From contig JAPOXA010000113.1 of the NCBI GenBank assembly GCA_026707325.1, positions 1 through 64,000 on the forward strand: a DNA stretch of 64,000 bases, given 5' to 3'. How positions within the stretch are numbered: the stretch's first letter is position 1; every line of letters starts with the position of its first letter. Position numbers and translations under genes: made by a program. This document shows, in pieces, positions 7,280-18,145 of this stretch. The notes beneath the pieces were generated by a model. That model did no database searches. It saw only the letters and a list, made by a program, of their open reading frames with translations, and had not been told where the DNA came from. This DNA is from Acidobacteriota bacterium. GTDB taxonomy: Bacteria > Acidobacteriota > Thermoanaerobaculia > Multivoradales > Multivoraceae.

Positions 7280-9025
7280 ATGAGCGGTAACCGGAAGAAC
7301 GCTGGGCGTGGCGCCGCGGAGACGTGGCGCGTCCTCTGGCCTCCGCGCCGTCGGGTTCAGGCGGTGCTGGTGCTGGCGCTCGCGGTGGCGGCCGTCCTTT
7401 CGTTCCGGGTCCGGCAGGACGTGCGCCAGGCGCGTGTCGATCTGCGGATGGCGGAAGCGGCGATAGCGGGCGCGGACTTCGCAGAGCTCGCGGAGAGGGC
7501 GCCGCAACTGCTCGGCCTTGCCGCCCGGCAGGCGGCCGGAGAGAGTCGCTGGCGGGAGGTGGCGGATCTCTACGACGAGTACGCCGAGCACCTGCCGCCG
7601 GCACTGCTGGAGGCTGCCGAGGTCGAACTCGGCTTGAACCGTCCGGTTGCCGCGGACGCGGCGGCTGGCTCCGGCGAGGCAGCCGCGGAGTCCGTGGTCG
7701 AACCGCCCGCGTCGGCCTTCGAGCAGCGGCTGCGCCGGGCCCGGCTGGTCGACGCCTCGGGCGTACAGCAACTGCTCTTCGACCGTCGCGGCCGGCCACT
7801 GGGATCGATCGGCGATGACCGTTCGTTGACTCTGGAAGAGGATCTGCCGGCGGGACTCGTTCCGCCCGAACTGGCGACTCACCTGCTCCCTCCCGCTCTT
7901 CAGCCGCCCGGCCTGGCCGCTGCGGGGCCGGGGGCGATGGCCGCGTCCACGGCCGGCGCGAGGGCGCTGCGGTTGACGATCGACCGGGCCTGGAGCGAGG
8001 CGGTCGCGAGGGCGCTGGGACGGGAGGAGGGAGCGATTACCGTCCTCGAGCTCCCGTCGGGCGCCGTGCTGGCGGCGGTCAGCAACCGGAATCGAAGAAG
8101 CCGCTGGCGGGCGCGCGGCGACAGCGTGCTCGACCCGCGCGAACCGGCTTCGATCGCCAAGTTGATCACGACGACGGCCGCGATGCGGGCCGGCCTCGAC
8201 CCGGACGAGGAGATCTCCGGCATGACCTGCCGGGGCTCGGTGCTGATGGACGGCGAGCGTCTGTACTGCGCCGCGATCCGCGGGCGGCTCAGGGGGCTCG
8301 CCGACGCGATGGCGAGCAGTTGCAACGTCTCCTTCGCCCGGCTCGCGATGGACGTTGGCGACCGGGCCCTGGTCGAGGAGTACGAGCGCTACGGCTTCGT
8401 GATCGGCGGCGCTCAGGGTGAGGCGGTGCCGAGGAACGCCGTCGGTGTCGTGCACGAGTACCGCCATCCGGGCAAGCGGCTCGGCGATCTCTCGGTCGGC
8501 CTGGAGGAGGCGTCCATCACGCCCCTCGGCTCCGCGGTGTTCGCCGCCACGCTCTCCGACGGGCTCCGCCGCGAGCCCAGGTTCGTCCTGCAGGCGGACG
8601 GCCTGCTCGGCATTTCGCCGCGGACGCCGGTCGCCAACGACCCGCAGGCTGTCCCGGTCCTGGATCCGTCCTGGCTGCCGGCGCTCCACGAGTCGATGCG
8701 CGCCGTCGTGTCGCCGGGCGGAACCGCGAACCGGGTCGCCCCGCGGCGGCTGCAGGTGGCGATGAAGACGGGCACCGCGCGCGGTCCGGACAAGCCCTTC
8801 CACGTGAACTACGTCGGCTTCTTCCCCGCGGGCGGCGGGCAGCCGCCTCGCTACGCCTTCGCGGTCCGGGTCACCGGACAGCCGACGTCGTCGCGCGTTC
8901 GGCGCGCGGGCTATGCGGTGACGAACCGCCTGCTGCGGGCCCTCGACGGTCTGGTCGGCGACGAGATCGACGCCGCCGCTCGTGGTTCGCTGCGGCTAAC
9001 GGGAGCGACCGGAGCGGGACCGTGA
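7280..9025 (+). CDS. Penicillin-binding-protein transpeptidase-domain protein
   Basis: 581 residues, one N-terminal membrane anchor (about 27-43), then an extracytoplasmic region. The transpeptidase domain occupies roughly residues 220-570 with all three serine-acylase motifs: SIAK (Ser291, Lys294), SCN (Ser347, Asn349) and KTGT (Lys496). It should therefore cross-link peptidoglycan or be a D,D-peptidase. The region before it (50-220) is Ala-rich and does not resemble the usual FtsI/MrdA dimerisation domain, so it is an unusual class B PBP. SD GGCGAGGAG lies directly before ATG 7280. Its TGA overlaps the GTG of the cytochrome gene by 4 bp (GTGA), an unexpected partner for a PBP; see findings. 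Confidence 0.87.
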   Translation: MSGNRKNAGRGAAETWRVLWPPRRRVQAVLVLALAVAAVLSFRVRQDVRQARVDLRMAEAAIAGADFAELAERAPQLLGLAARQAAGESRWREVADLYDEYAEHLPPALLEAAEVELGLNRPVAADAAAGSGEAAAESVVEPPASAFEQRLRRARLVDASGVQQLLFDRRGRPLGSIGDDRSLTLEEDLPAGLVPPELATHLLPPALQPPGLAAAGPGAMAASTAGARALRLTIDRAWSEAVARALGREEGAITVLELPSGAVLAAVSNRNRRSRWRARGDSVLDPREPASIAKLITTTAAMRAGLDPDEEISGMTCRGSVLMDGERLYCAAIRGRLRGLADAMASSCNVSFARLAMDVGDRALVEEYERYGFVIGGAQGEAVPRNAVGVVHEYRHPGKRLGDLSVGLEEASITPLGSAVFAATLSDGLRREPRFVLQADGLLGISPRTPVANDPQAVPVLDPSWLPALHESMRAVVSPGGTANRVAPRRLQVAMKTGTARGPDKPFHVNYVGFFPAGGGQPPRYAFAVRVTGQPTSSRVRRAGYAVTNRLLRALDGLVGDEIDAAARGSLRLTGATGAGP

Positions 9026-11870
9026 CCACGGACGCGGGCGGCGGGAAACGACCCGCTCGCCGGCGCTACCGGCCAGCGATCGGCCCGAGGCTGAAACCGC
9101 TGCTGTGGGTGGTCTTCGGGCTCTTCGCGCTTCTCGCCGTGAACTCCTTCTACCTGTCCGGGGTCCGCGTGGCCGAAGCGGCGACCGGCGAGACCTACCA
9201 GAACTGGTTCTACATCTCGATGTTCCTGCTGCACCTGGCGGTGGGGGCCCTGTTCGTGCTGCCGGTCATCTGGTTCGGCCTGGCCCACATGCGCAACGCC
9301 CGGAACCGTCCCAATCGGCGCGCGGTGAAGGTCGGCTACGCGCTGTTCGGGACTGCGCTCGTCCTGCTCTTCAGCGGCGTCGTGCTGACCCGGATCGAAG
9401 GCGCGATCACGGTGAACGACCCCACGGTACGCGGCGTCGCCTACTGGCTCCACGTGCTGGCGCCACTGGTCGCCGCCTGGTTGTTCGTCCTCCACCGGCT
9501 GGCCGGCAAGCGGATCAACTGGCGGATCGGCGGACGGGTGGCCGCAGCGGCCGTGGTGCTGGTCGGCGTCGCCTTCGTGCTTCAGTTTCAGGATCCGCGG
9601 GCCTGGAACGTGCAGGGTCCGGCGTCGGGCGAGCAGTACTTCTTCCCGTCGCTGGCGCGCACCGCGAGCGGCGGCTTCATTCCCGAACACGCCCTGAGCA
9701 ACGATGCCTACTGCGTGGAGTGCCACGCGGATGTCCACAGCCGCTGGGCGTACAGCGCCCACCGGTTCAGCTCCTTCAACAATCCGGCGTACAGCTTCTC
9801 GGTGCAGCAGACGCGCGACAAGGCGTACGAGCGCTCGGGCGACGTCCAGGCGTCCCGCTTCTGCGCCGGCTGCCACGACCCGGTCGTCTTCTTCTCGGGC
9901 GCCTTCGACGATCCGGAGTTCGACGTTGACCAGCCGGCCGCTCATGCCGGGATCACCTGTACCTCCTGCCACGCGATCACCCACATCAACAGCCCGCGCG
10001 GCAACGCCGACTACACGATCGAGGAGCCCCAGCACTATCCGTTCGCGTTCTCGGACTCCGGCCTGCTCCGCTTCGTCAACCATCAGCTCGTCAAAGCCAA
10101 GCCCGAACTGCACAAGCGAACGTTCCTCAAGCCCCTGCACGAGACCTCCGAGTTCTGCGGCACCTGTCACAAGGTGCACCTGCCGGAAGAGCTGAACCAC
10201 TACAAGTTCCTGCGCGGCCAGAACCACTACGACTCGCACCTGCTCTCGGGCGTTTCGGGCCATGGAGTGGCGAGCTTCTACTATCCGCCGAAGGCGGAGC
10301 CGAACTGCAACGGCTGCCACATGGAGTTGCTGCCGTCGGAGGACTTCGGTTCGCAGCGCTACCCGGAGAGCGAGCAGCCGGACGTCACCCAGGTCCACGA
10401 CCACCTGTTCCCGTCCGCCAACACGGGGATTCCCTACCTGCTGGGCTTCCCGGACTGGGTGATCGAGGCGCACCGGGAGTTCAACGAGGGCGTGGTCGAC
10501 GTCGACATCTTCGGCGTCAAGCCGGGCGGCACGATCGAGGACGAGCTGATCGCACCGCTCCGGCCGGAGGTTCCCGCGCTCGAGCCGGGGGAGGACTACC
10601 TGCTGGAGGTCGTCGTGCGCACGCTTGGCCTGGGCCACCACCTGACCCAGGGCACCGCGGACTCGAACCAGCTCTGGCTCGACGTGGAGGTGCGCGACGA
10701 GCGAGGGAACCTGGTCGGCCGCAGCGGCGGTCTCGGCGAGGGCAACCGGCTGGATCCCTGGTCGCACTTCATCAACGTCTACATGCTCGACCGCGACGGC
10801 GCGCGGATCGACCGGCGGAACGCGGAGGACATCTTCGTGCCGCTCTACGACCACCAGATCCCGCCGGGAGCGGGCGACGTGGTCCACTACCGGCTGGAGG
10901 TACCGCCGGCGGGCGGCGCCGCCGCGCTGACCGTGGAGGCGGCGCTGCGTTACCGCAAGTTCGACACGACCTACCTGCGCCACATCTACGGCCCGGAGAC
11001 GGCGAATGAACTGCCGATCCTCGACCTGGCCCGGGACTCGGTGACGTTCCAGGTGGACGGCGCCGCTGCTGCCGGCAGTGCCGCCGCGTCGACCGCGGCG
11101 GCCGCCCGCGAACCCGGGAAGCCGCTCTGGCAGCGCTGGAACGACTACGGCATCGGCCTGCTGCGCAAGGGCGGCACCGGCCGCGGCGAGCTCCGCCAGG
11201 CGATCGAGGCCTTCACGCGGGTCGAGGAACTGGGCCGCCCCGACGGTCCGCTCAACCTGGCGCGGGTCTACCTGGCCCAGGGCACCGTGCGGGACGACGC
11301 GATCGCGGCGCTCGAGCGTGCCGCAGCCTTCGATCCACCGGCGCCGAGCTGGTCGGTCGCCTGGTTCTCGGGCCTGGTCAACCTGCAGAACGGCGCCGTC
11401 GACGAGGCGATCTCGAACTTCCGCTCCATCCTTGAGGCGGACAGCGAGGAGATGCGCCGGCGCGGCTTCGACTTCAGCCGCGACGTGCGGCTGCACAACG
11501 AACTCGGACTGGCGCTGTTCGAGCGCGCCAAGCGGGAGCGCGGCCCGGCCCGGGCCGAGACGCGGGCGGAGCGCCTGCACGAAGCCCGCGAGTCGTTCGA
11601 GCGGGCGCTCGTCATCGATCCGGAGAACGTGACGGCCCACTACAACCTCGGCCTGATCCACGCCCAGCTCGGCGACTCCGGGAGCGCGGTCCTGCACCGC
11701 GAGTTCCACGCGCGCTACAAGCCGGATGACAACGCCCGCGACCGCGCGATCGCCATCGCCAGACGCGCCGACCCCGCGGCCGATCACGCCGCGGAGGCGA
11801 TCGTGATCTACGACCTGCACCGGCCCGAGCGCTTCGAGGGCAGCCGTGCGGCCGTCGCCGGAGGCGGCGG

Positions 11871-11874
<4 letters not shown>
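9022..11874 (+). CDS. Pentahaem c-type cytochrome with membrane and TPR domains
   Basis: 950 residues in three parts. About five hydrophobic segments (26-47, 62-88, 102-125, 138-161, 167-190) contain several His residues and could bind b haem or anchor the protein. An extracytoplasmic region carries five CxxCH sites (first Cys at 231, 281, 313, 379, 429). After a beta-rich part (about 500-680) the C-terminus has TPR-like helices (about 720-920: EAFTRVEELGRPDGPLNLAR, VTAHYNLGLIHAQLGD). It is probably a membrane-bound periplasmic electron carrier with a protein-docking tail. GTG start overlaps the PBP stop; its own stop overlaps the TTG of the CRTAC1 gene (TTGA). Donor and acceptor are unknown. 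Confidence 0.85.
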
Positions 11875-13817
<1,943 letters not shown>

Positions 13818-13847
13818 AGCCTATCGATCAGCGGCAGCGGCGTAGCT

Positions 13848-13883
13848 CTGGGTGCGCGGGTCTTCTGACCCGCCCCCGGCGTC
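13848..13883 (+). repeat. GC-rich palindromic repeat, copy 1 (intergenic)
   Basis: Begins with the family core CTGGGTGCGC and contains a perfect 6-bp stem GCGGGT/ACCCGC with a 6-base loop, 30 bp after the CRTAC1 stop. Related copies lie at 15433, 16845, 19410 and, inverted, at 38738. It may also act as an mRNA 3'-end hairpin; no T-run follows. The rest of the 132-bp gap holds TACAGT at 13913-13918, a possible -10 for the next gene. Confidence 0.6.
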
Positions 13884-13949
13884 AGTGTCAAGCGGATTTC
13901 GAGCCGCCCGTGTACAGTAGGTGTTTCAGGTGTTTCGCTCCCCCTTGGG

Positions 13950-15353
13950 ATGAAAGCGCTCCGCACCGGTCTGGTTCGGGCGATGCCGATACTGCTAGCC
14001 GGCCTGGTGGCCGGTTTCGGGCCGGCCGGCCTCGCCGCGCAGACGATCGTCCTGACGAACGTCAACATCATCGACGGCAACGGCGGTCCCGTCCAGGAGG
14101 ACATGACGATCGTCATCGCCGGCGACCGGATCGCGTCGATTGCCGAGGGACCGTACGAATCGTCGGGCGCCGACGACGGTGCCGAGGTCCACGATCTCGA
14201 CGGCGCCTGGGTGCTGCCCGGGTTCTGGAACATGCACGCCCACCTGAGCGTGATGTTCCCGGACAACCCCGCCCTTTCCGGCGAACGGATGCCCTCCAAG
14301 GTCATCCGCGCGGGGCTGAACTCGATCGACGGGCTGCGCCACGGCTTCACCAGCGTGCGCTCGGTGGGCGAGGAGGACTACATCGACGTCGCCTGGCAGC
14401 AGGCGTTCGACCATGGCTTCTTCCTCGGTCCACGGGTCTTCGCCAGTGGCGCGCCGGTGAGTCCGACCGCGGGGCACCGCGGCTACGTCGAGGAAGGCGC
14501 CGACGGCGTGGCGGCGATCCGCAAGGAGGTGCGGAGGCGTGTCCAGAAGGGCGCCAGGGTGATCAAGCTGTTCAGCGTCGAGATGCTGCCGGACGAACTG
14601 GAGACGGCGGTCCAGACGGCGCACAGCCTCGGAGTTCACGTCACCTCGCACGTCCGTGAACCGGGGGCGCTTGCCGCGGTCAAGGCCGGAGTGGACTGTC
14701 TCGAGCACGGCTACGGGCTGACCGACGAGACGATCGAGCTGATGGCCGAGAAGGGAACGTTCTACACCCCGACGATCATCTGCAACCTGAGCGCCGGATA
14801 CATCGCCGAGCGCGAGGCGCGGTTGGCCGAACTGGGCTACGCCGAGGACGAGGAGATCGTGCGGCTGCGGACGATGGTCGCCTTCGCCGACGAACGGTCG
14901 CCCGAGTTCGCGCTCGAACAGCGGCAGATCCTGGCCAAGGCCGCCAAGGCGGGAGTCAAGCTGCTGATCGGTTCGGACTCGATGCCGGTCGGCGAGATGG
15001 GTTTCCTGGAGATGGAGCAGTTCGTCCTCTCCGGGGTCAGCGAGATGGACACGATCATCGCTGCGACCCGCAACGCGGCCGAGGTCCAGGGCGTGCTCGG
15101 CGATCTCGGCACGGTGGAGGAGGGGAAGCTGGCCGACCTGGTCGTCCTCGGGGCCAACCCGCTCGAGAACATCTCGAACATCCGCGAGACCGTGATGGTG
15201 CTCAAGGGCGGCGTGATGGTCGACCTGGACGCCCAGCTCGGTACGTCGACCTACTGGGACTACTACGGCTCGATGGAGCTGCCCGATGGTTTCCTCGCGG
15301 AGTCCGAGGAAGCGGCCGGCTTCCAGCGCGGCAACACGGCATCGGATCAATAG
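13950..15353 (+). CDS. Exported metal-dependent amidohydrolase (paralogue 1)
   Basis: 467 residues with a Sec signal peptide (about 1-30, cleavage near GLAAQ). It is an amidohydrolase-superfamily TIM barrel of the imidazolonepropionase/prolidase-like group: HxH at His96/His98 (NMHAHL), Lys206 as candidate carboxylated bridging lysine (VIKLFS), His234 (TSHVREPG), His253 (LEHGYG) and Asp343 (IGSDSMP). The metal site is therefore complete. The family includes exported Xaa-Pro dipeptidases and other amide hydrolases; the substrate is not determined. First gene of a run of six same-strand genes. It aligns along its whole length with the next gene, a tandem duplication, and lacks the repeat insertion seen there. 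Confidence 0.87.
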   Translation: MKALRTGLVRAMPILLAGLVAGFGPAGLAAQTIVLTNVNIIDGNGGPVQEDMTIVIAGDRIASIAEGPYESSGADDGAEVHDLDGAWVLPGFWNMHAHLSVMFPDNPALSGERMPSKVIRAGLNSIDGLRHGFTSVRSVGEEDYIDVAWQQAFDHGFFLGPRVFASGAPVSPTAGHRGYVEEGADGVAAIRKEVRRRVQKGARVIKLFSVEMLPDELETAVQTAHSLGVHVTSHVREPGALAAVKAGVDCLEHGYGLTDETIELMAEKGTFYTPTIICNLSAGYIAEREARLAELGYAEDEEIVRLRTMVAFADERSPEFALEQRQILAKAAKAGVKLLIGSDSMPVGEMGFLEMEQFVLSGVSEMDTIIAATRNAAEVQGVLGDLGTVEEGKLADLVVLGANPLENISNIRETVMVLKGGVMVDLDAQLGTSTYWDYYGSMELPDGFLAESEEAAGFQRGNTASDQ

Positions 15354-15383
15354 CGCGATCGGCAGGTCGCAGGAGGGCGAGGG

Positions 15384-16787
15384 ATGAAGCGGAACACAGG
15401 AAACCGGACCCTTCGAGCCGCTGCGATGCAAACTGGGTGCGCCGGCGCCCTCGCCGGCATCCGGCGCGCAGCGCCGGCCTCCGGGGTCCTTGCCGCCTTG
15501 TGCTGGCTGGCGTTTATCGCGCTGCTCACCGCGGCACCCGCCGCCGCCCAGACCACCGTTCTCACCAACGCCACGGTGATCGACGCCACCGGCGCGCCGC
15601 CGATCGAGGACGCCGCGGTCGTCATCGTGGGCAACCGGATCACCGCGATCCACACGCCGTCGTCCGCCGCGCCGGATCCGGGCGATGACGGCCGGGTGAT
15701 CGACCTCGGCGGCGCCTACGTCCTGCCGGGCCTGTGGAACAACCACTCGCACCTCGGCGACCTGCTGCCGGATCCCAAGGGCCTGCTGCCCGACGAACCG
15801 CTGCCGCGGGCGATGATCCGCGCCGGCCGCAACGCGGTCGACGCGCTGAAGGCCGGCTTCACGACGCTGCGGATCACCGGCGACCGCGATTTCATCGACG
15901 TGGCCTGGAAGGAGGCGTTCGATTCCGGCGCCTTCGTCGGGCCGCGGATCGTGGCCGGCGGTCCGCCGCTCTCGACCGACGGCGACACGGACTGGCTGGT
16001 GAGGACCGGCAAGGGTCCCGAGGGGATCCGGGCCATCGTTGCCGACAACATCGCGAAGGGAGTCCAGCTCATCAAGTTCCTCGGCGACCGGATGCCCCCG
16101 GAGGAGCTGATCGCCGGGATCGAGGAAGCCCACCGGCACGGCATCCCGGTCACCGTGCATGCCGACAACGAAGCGACCCGGATCGCGGTGATGGCCGGCG
16201 CGGAGAGCATCGAGCACGGCAACGACCTCACCGACGACACGATCCGGATGATGGCCGAGGCGGGGACCTTCCTCGACCCGACGATCCAGTGCAACCTGAG
16301 CGCCGAGTTCATCGCCGAGCGGGAACGGCAGATCGTGGAGGCCGGCTACCTCGATCCGCCGGAAGTCGTCGAAGGCCGCGTCCGGGTCTCCCGCGCCGAC
16401 GAGCGGAGCCCGGAGTACGCGAACTACGCGCGGGACGTCATCAACAAGGCCTACGCGGCGGGCATCCGCCTGACCACCGGCAGCGACTCGAACCCGATCT
16501 CGGAGATCGGCGTTCTCGAGATCGAGCAGTTCGTCTTCCATGGCATCCCGCCGATGGCCGCCATCCAGGCGGCGACCCGCAACAGCGCCGAGATGATGGG
16601 CATGCTCGACGACCTGGGCACCGTCGAGGTCGGCAAGCTCGCCGACCTGATCGTGCTCGAGAAGAACCCCCTCGAGCACATCTCCCACCTGCGCAGCCTG
16701 TCCCTGGTGATCAAGGACGGGAAGATCGTGAACCGCTCGCAGGATGAAGGTCAGGCCAGCTTCTGGGAGCTCTACCTGCAGGACTAG
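15384..16787 (+). CDS. Exported metal-dependent amidohydrolase (paralogue 2)
   Basis: 467 residues, paralogue of the preceding gene with the same active-site set: His121/His123 (NNHSHL), Lys231 (QLIKFLG), His259 (VTVHADN), His278 (SIEHGND), Asp368 (TGSDSNP). A strong SD (GGAGGGCGAGGG) precedes ATG 15384. The signal-peptide hydrophobic core is at 35-55 ending APAAAQ, but the n-region is about 15-18 residues longer than in paralogue 1 because residues 17-33 are encoded by a palindromic repeat inserted in frame. It lies 30 bp after paralogue 1 and 14 bp before the RTX lipoprotein gene. The role is probably hydrolysis of imported or external amides or dipeptides. Confidence 0.87.
   Translation: MKRNTGNRTLRAAAMQTGCAGALAGIRRAAPASGVLAALCWLAFIALLTAAPAAAQTTVLTNATVIDATGAPPIEDAAVVIVGNRITAIHTPSSAAPDPGDDGRVIDLGGAYVLPGLWNNHSHLGDLLPDPKGLLPDEPLPRAMIRAGRNAVDALKAGFTTLRITGDRDFIDVAWKEAFDSGAFVGPRIVAGGPPLSTDGDTDWLVRTGKGPEGIRAIVADNIAKGVQLIKFLGDRMPPEELIAGIEEAHRHGIPVTVHADNEATRIAVMAGAESIEHGNDLTDDTIRMMAEAGTFLDPTIQCNLSAEFIAERERQIVEAGYLDPPEVVEGRVRVSRADERSPEYANYARDVINKAYAAGIRLTTGSDSNPISEIGVLEIEQFVFHGIPPMAAIQAATRNSAEMMGMLDDLGTVEVGKLADLIVLEKNPLEHISHLRSLSLVIKDGKIVNRSQDEGQASFWELYLQD
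15433..15479 (+). repeat. Palindromic repeat copy 2, in frame inside a signal-peptide coding region
   Basis: About 47 bp starting CTGGGTGCGCC. It forms two adjacent hairpins: CCGGCG/CGCCGG and CCGGCGC/GCGCCGG with a 3-base loop. It differs from copy 3 (16845) at about four positions. It is translated as part of the amidohydrolase n-region (TGCAGALAGIRRAAP). Confidence 0.72.
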
Positions 16788-16801
16788 AAACGGAGGAGCA
16801 G

Positions 16802-18142
16802 ATGAGACAGGCGAGGACGTGGCAAGGACGTTACGTTGCGGAAACTGGGTGCACCGGCGCCCCCGCCGGCATCCGGCGCGAAGCGTCGGCCTTCCGGGTT
16901 TCTGCCGCGCCAATGCTCGTGCTCGCCGTCGCCAGCCTCCTCCTCCTCGCCTGCGCCCCGCGGGAACTCGTCACCCTGCCCGAAATCGACACCTCCGGCT
17001 CCCCCGACGGCATCGTCGACCTCCCGGCCGACGTGCCGGAGGTGTTCCACGCGTACTTCGACCGGTACGCCTACCACCCGACGCCGGACGGCAGGCGGAT
17101 TCACTTCCTGGTCTCGTCCGGCTGGACCCGCGACCAGATCAAGCACGGCCTGAACGTGATGGAGCACCTGCTGGCCGACCACCCCGGCTCGGTCTACGGC
17201 GACAACAAGAGCGGCATCGCCGCCGCGATGGCGGATCGCAAGGCGACGATGGTCTTCTTCGACAACGAGCCGGACATGCGCCAGGCGATGAGCGAGGGGT
17301 TGCCCGAGGCGACCGACCTCAGCATGCAGGACCTGCGGGCGAACGAGTGTCCGGCTCCGGGCGACGCGGACTACATGGGTCACGTGACCCGGGACGCCGC
17401 CTACGAGGAGATCTGGCACCTGATCCACGACTACGGGATCAAGCCGACGCTGCCGGAGATGATCGCCGAGATGAGAACGGCGAACGACGCGGCGGCGGAG
17501 AAGGGCTGGTACGCCTGGCCCCGGGACGTGCCGGACGATCATCCGAACGAGTACGTGGGCGCCCTGATCGACAACTACTACGACCTCTGGACCGTGCCGC
17601 CGACCGTGTACGAGGGGCGTCCCATCGAGCCGGACGAGATCCCCGAGGGGTACTCGCACTTCGGGCAGTACTTCGCAGGCAGCCGGGCGGCCATGCCGGA
17701 GAAGGACCCGCCCGGCTACGCGCTGGTCACGGGGTTCGTCGGGCCGCATCTGACCTACACGCCGGAACTGCCGCTGGACTTCAGCGGGACGTTCTCGATG
17801 ACGTTCGATCCGGAGGTGCGGTACACGATGAAGACCCAGCACCTGCGAAACGTCACGCTGACGGGAGACGGCGACGCGGATCTGCAAGGCAACGCGCACG
17901 ACAACGTGCTCACCGGGAACGCCGGCGCCAACCGGCTCGAGGGCGGCGGCGGCAACGACACCCTGGACGGCGGCGACGGCGTCGACACGGCCGTCTTCAG
18001 CGGCCCGGCGGCCGACTACGACGTCGCCACGGGTGAGGACGGAGTGACGGTGAGCGACTCGCAAACGGACCGCGACGGCGTCGACACACTGCGGGGCGTG
18101 GAGTCCCTGCAGTTCAGCGACGAGACCGTCGAACTGGAGTAG
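16802..18142 (+). CDS. Lipoprotein with RTX-type calcium-binding C-terminus (tandem copy 1)
   Basis: 446 residues from ATG 16802, which has a strong SD (GGAGGAG); ATG 16913 would give a shorter, classic lipoprotein signal (LLLLAC). The central 300-residue domain is unrecognised, with conserved YEEIWHLIHDYGIKPTLPEM and LIDNYYDLWTVPPT segments. The C-terminal 100 residues hold hemolysin-type GGxGxD nonapeptides (GGGGNDTLDGGDGVDTAVF) and a VSDSQTDRDGVDTLRGVE tail typical of RTX proteins. An RTX tail on a lipoprotein is odd because RTX proteins usually leave by type I secretion without a signal peptide. Residues 15-30 come from a palindromic repeat. The next gene is a full-length tandem duplicate. 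Confidence 0.8.
   Translation: MRQARTWQGRYVAETGCTGAPAGIRREASAFRVSAAPMLVLAVASLLLLACAPRELVTLPEIDTSGSPDGIVDLPADVPEVFHAYFDRYAYHPTPDGRRIHFLVSSGWTRDQIKHGLNVMEHLLADHPGSVYGDNKSGIAAAMADRKATMVFFDNEPDMRQAMSEGLPEATDLSMQDLRANECPAPGDADYMGHVTRDAAYEEIWHLIHDYGIKPTLPEMIAEMRTANDAAAEKGWYAWPRDVPDDHPNEYVGALIDNYYDLWTVPPTVYEGRPIEPDEIPEGYSHFGQYFAGSRAAMPEKDPPGYALVTGFVGPHLTYTPELPLDFSGTFSMTFDPEVRYTMKTQHLRNVTLTGDGDADLQGNAHDNVLTGNAGANRLEGGGGNDTLDGGDGVDTAVFSGPAADYDVATGEDGVTVSDSQTDRDGVDTLRGVESLQFSDETVELE
16845..16891 (+). repeat. Palindromic repeat copy 3, in frame inside a lipoprotein N-terminus
   Basis: About 47 bp, nearly identical to copy 2, with the same double-hairpin form (CCGGCG/CGCCGG; CCGGCGC/GCGTCGG). It encodes TGCTGAPAGIRREAS between a well-placed SD/start and the lipoprotein signal. 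The tandem paralogue at 18146 has the same downstream lipoprotein sequence without it. Confidence 0.72.
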
Positions 18143-18145
18143 CAG

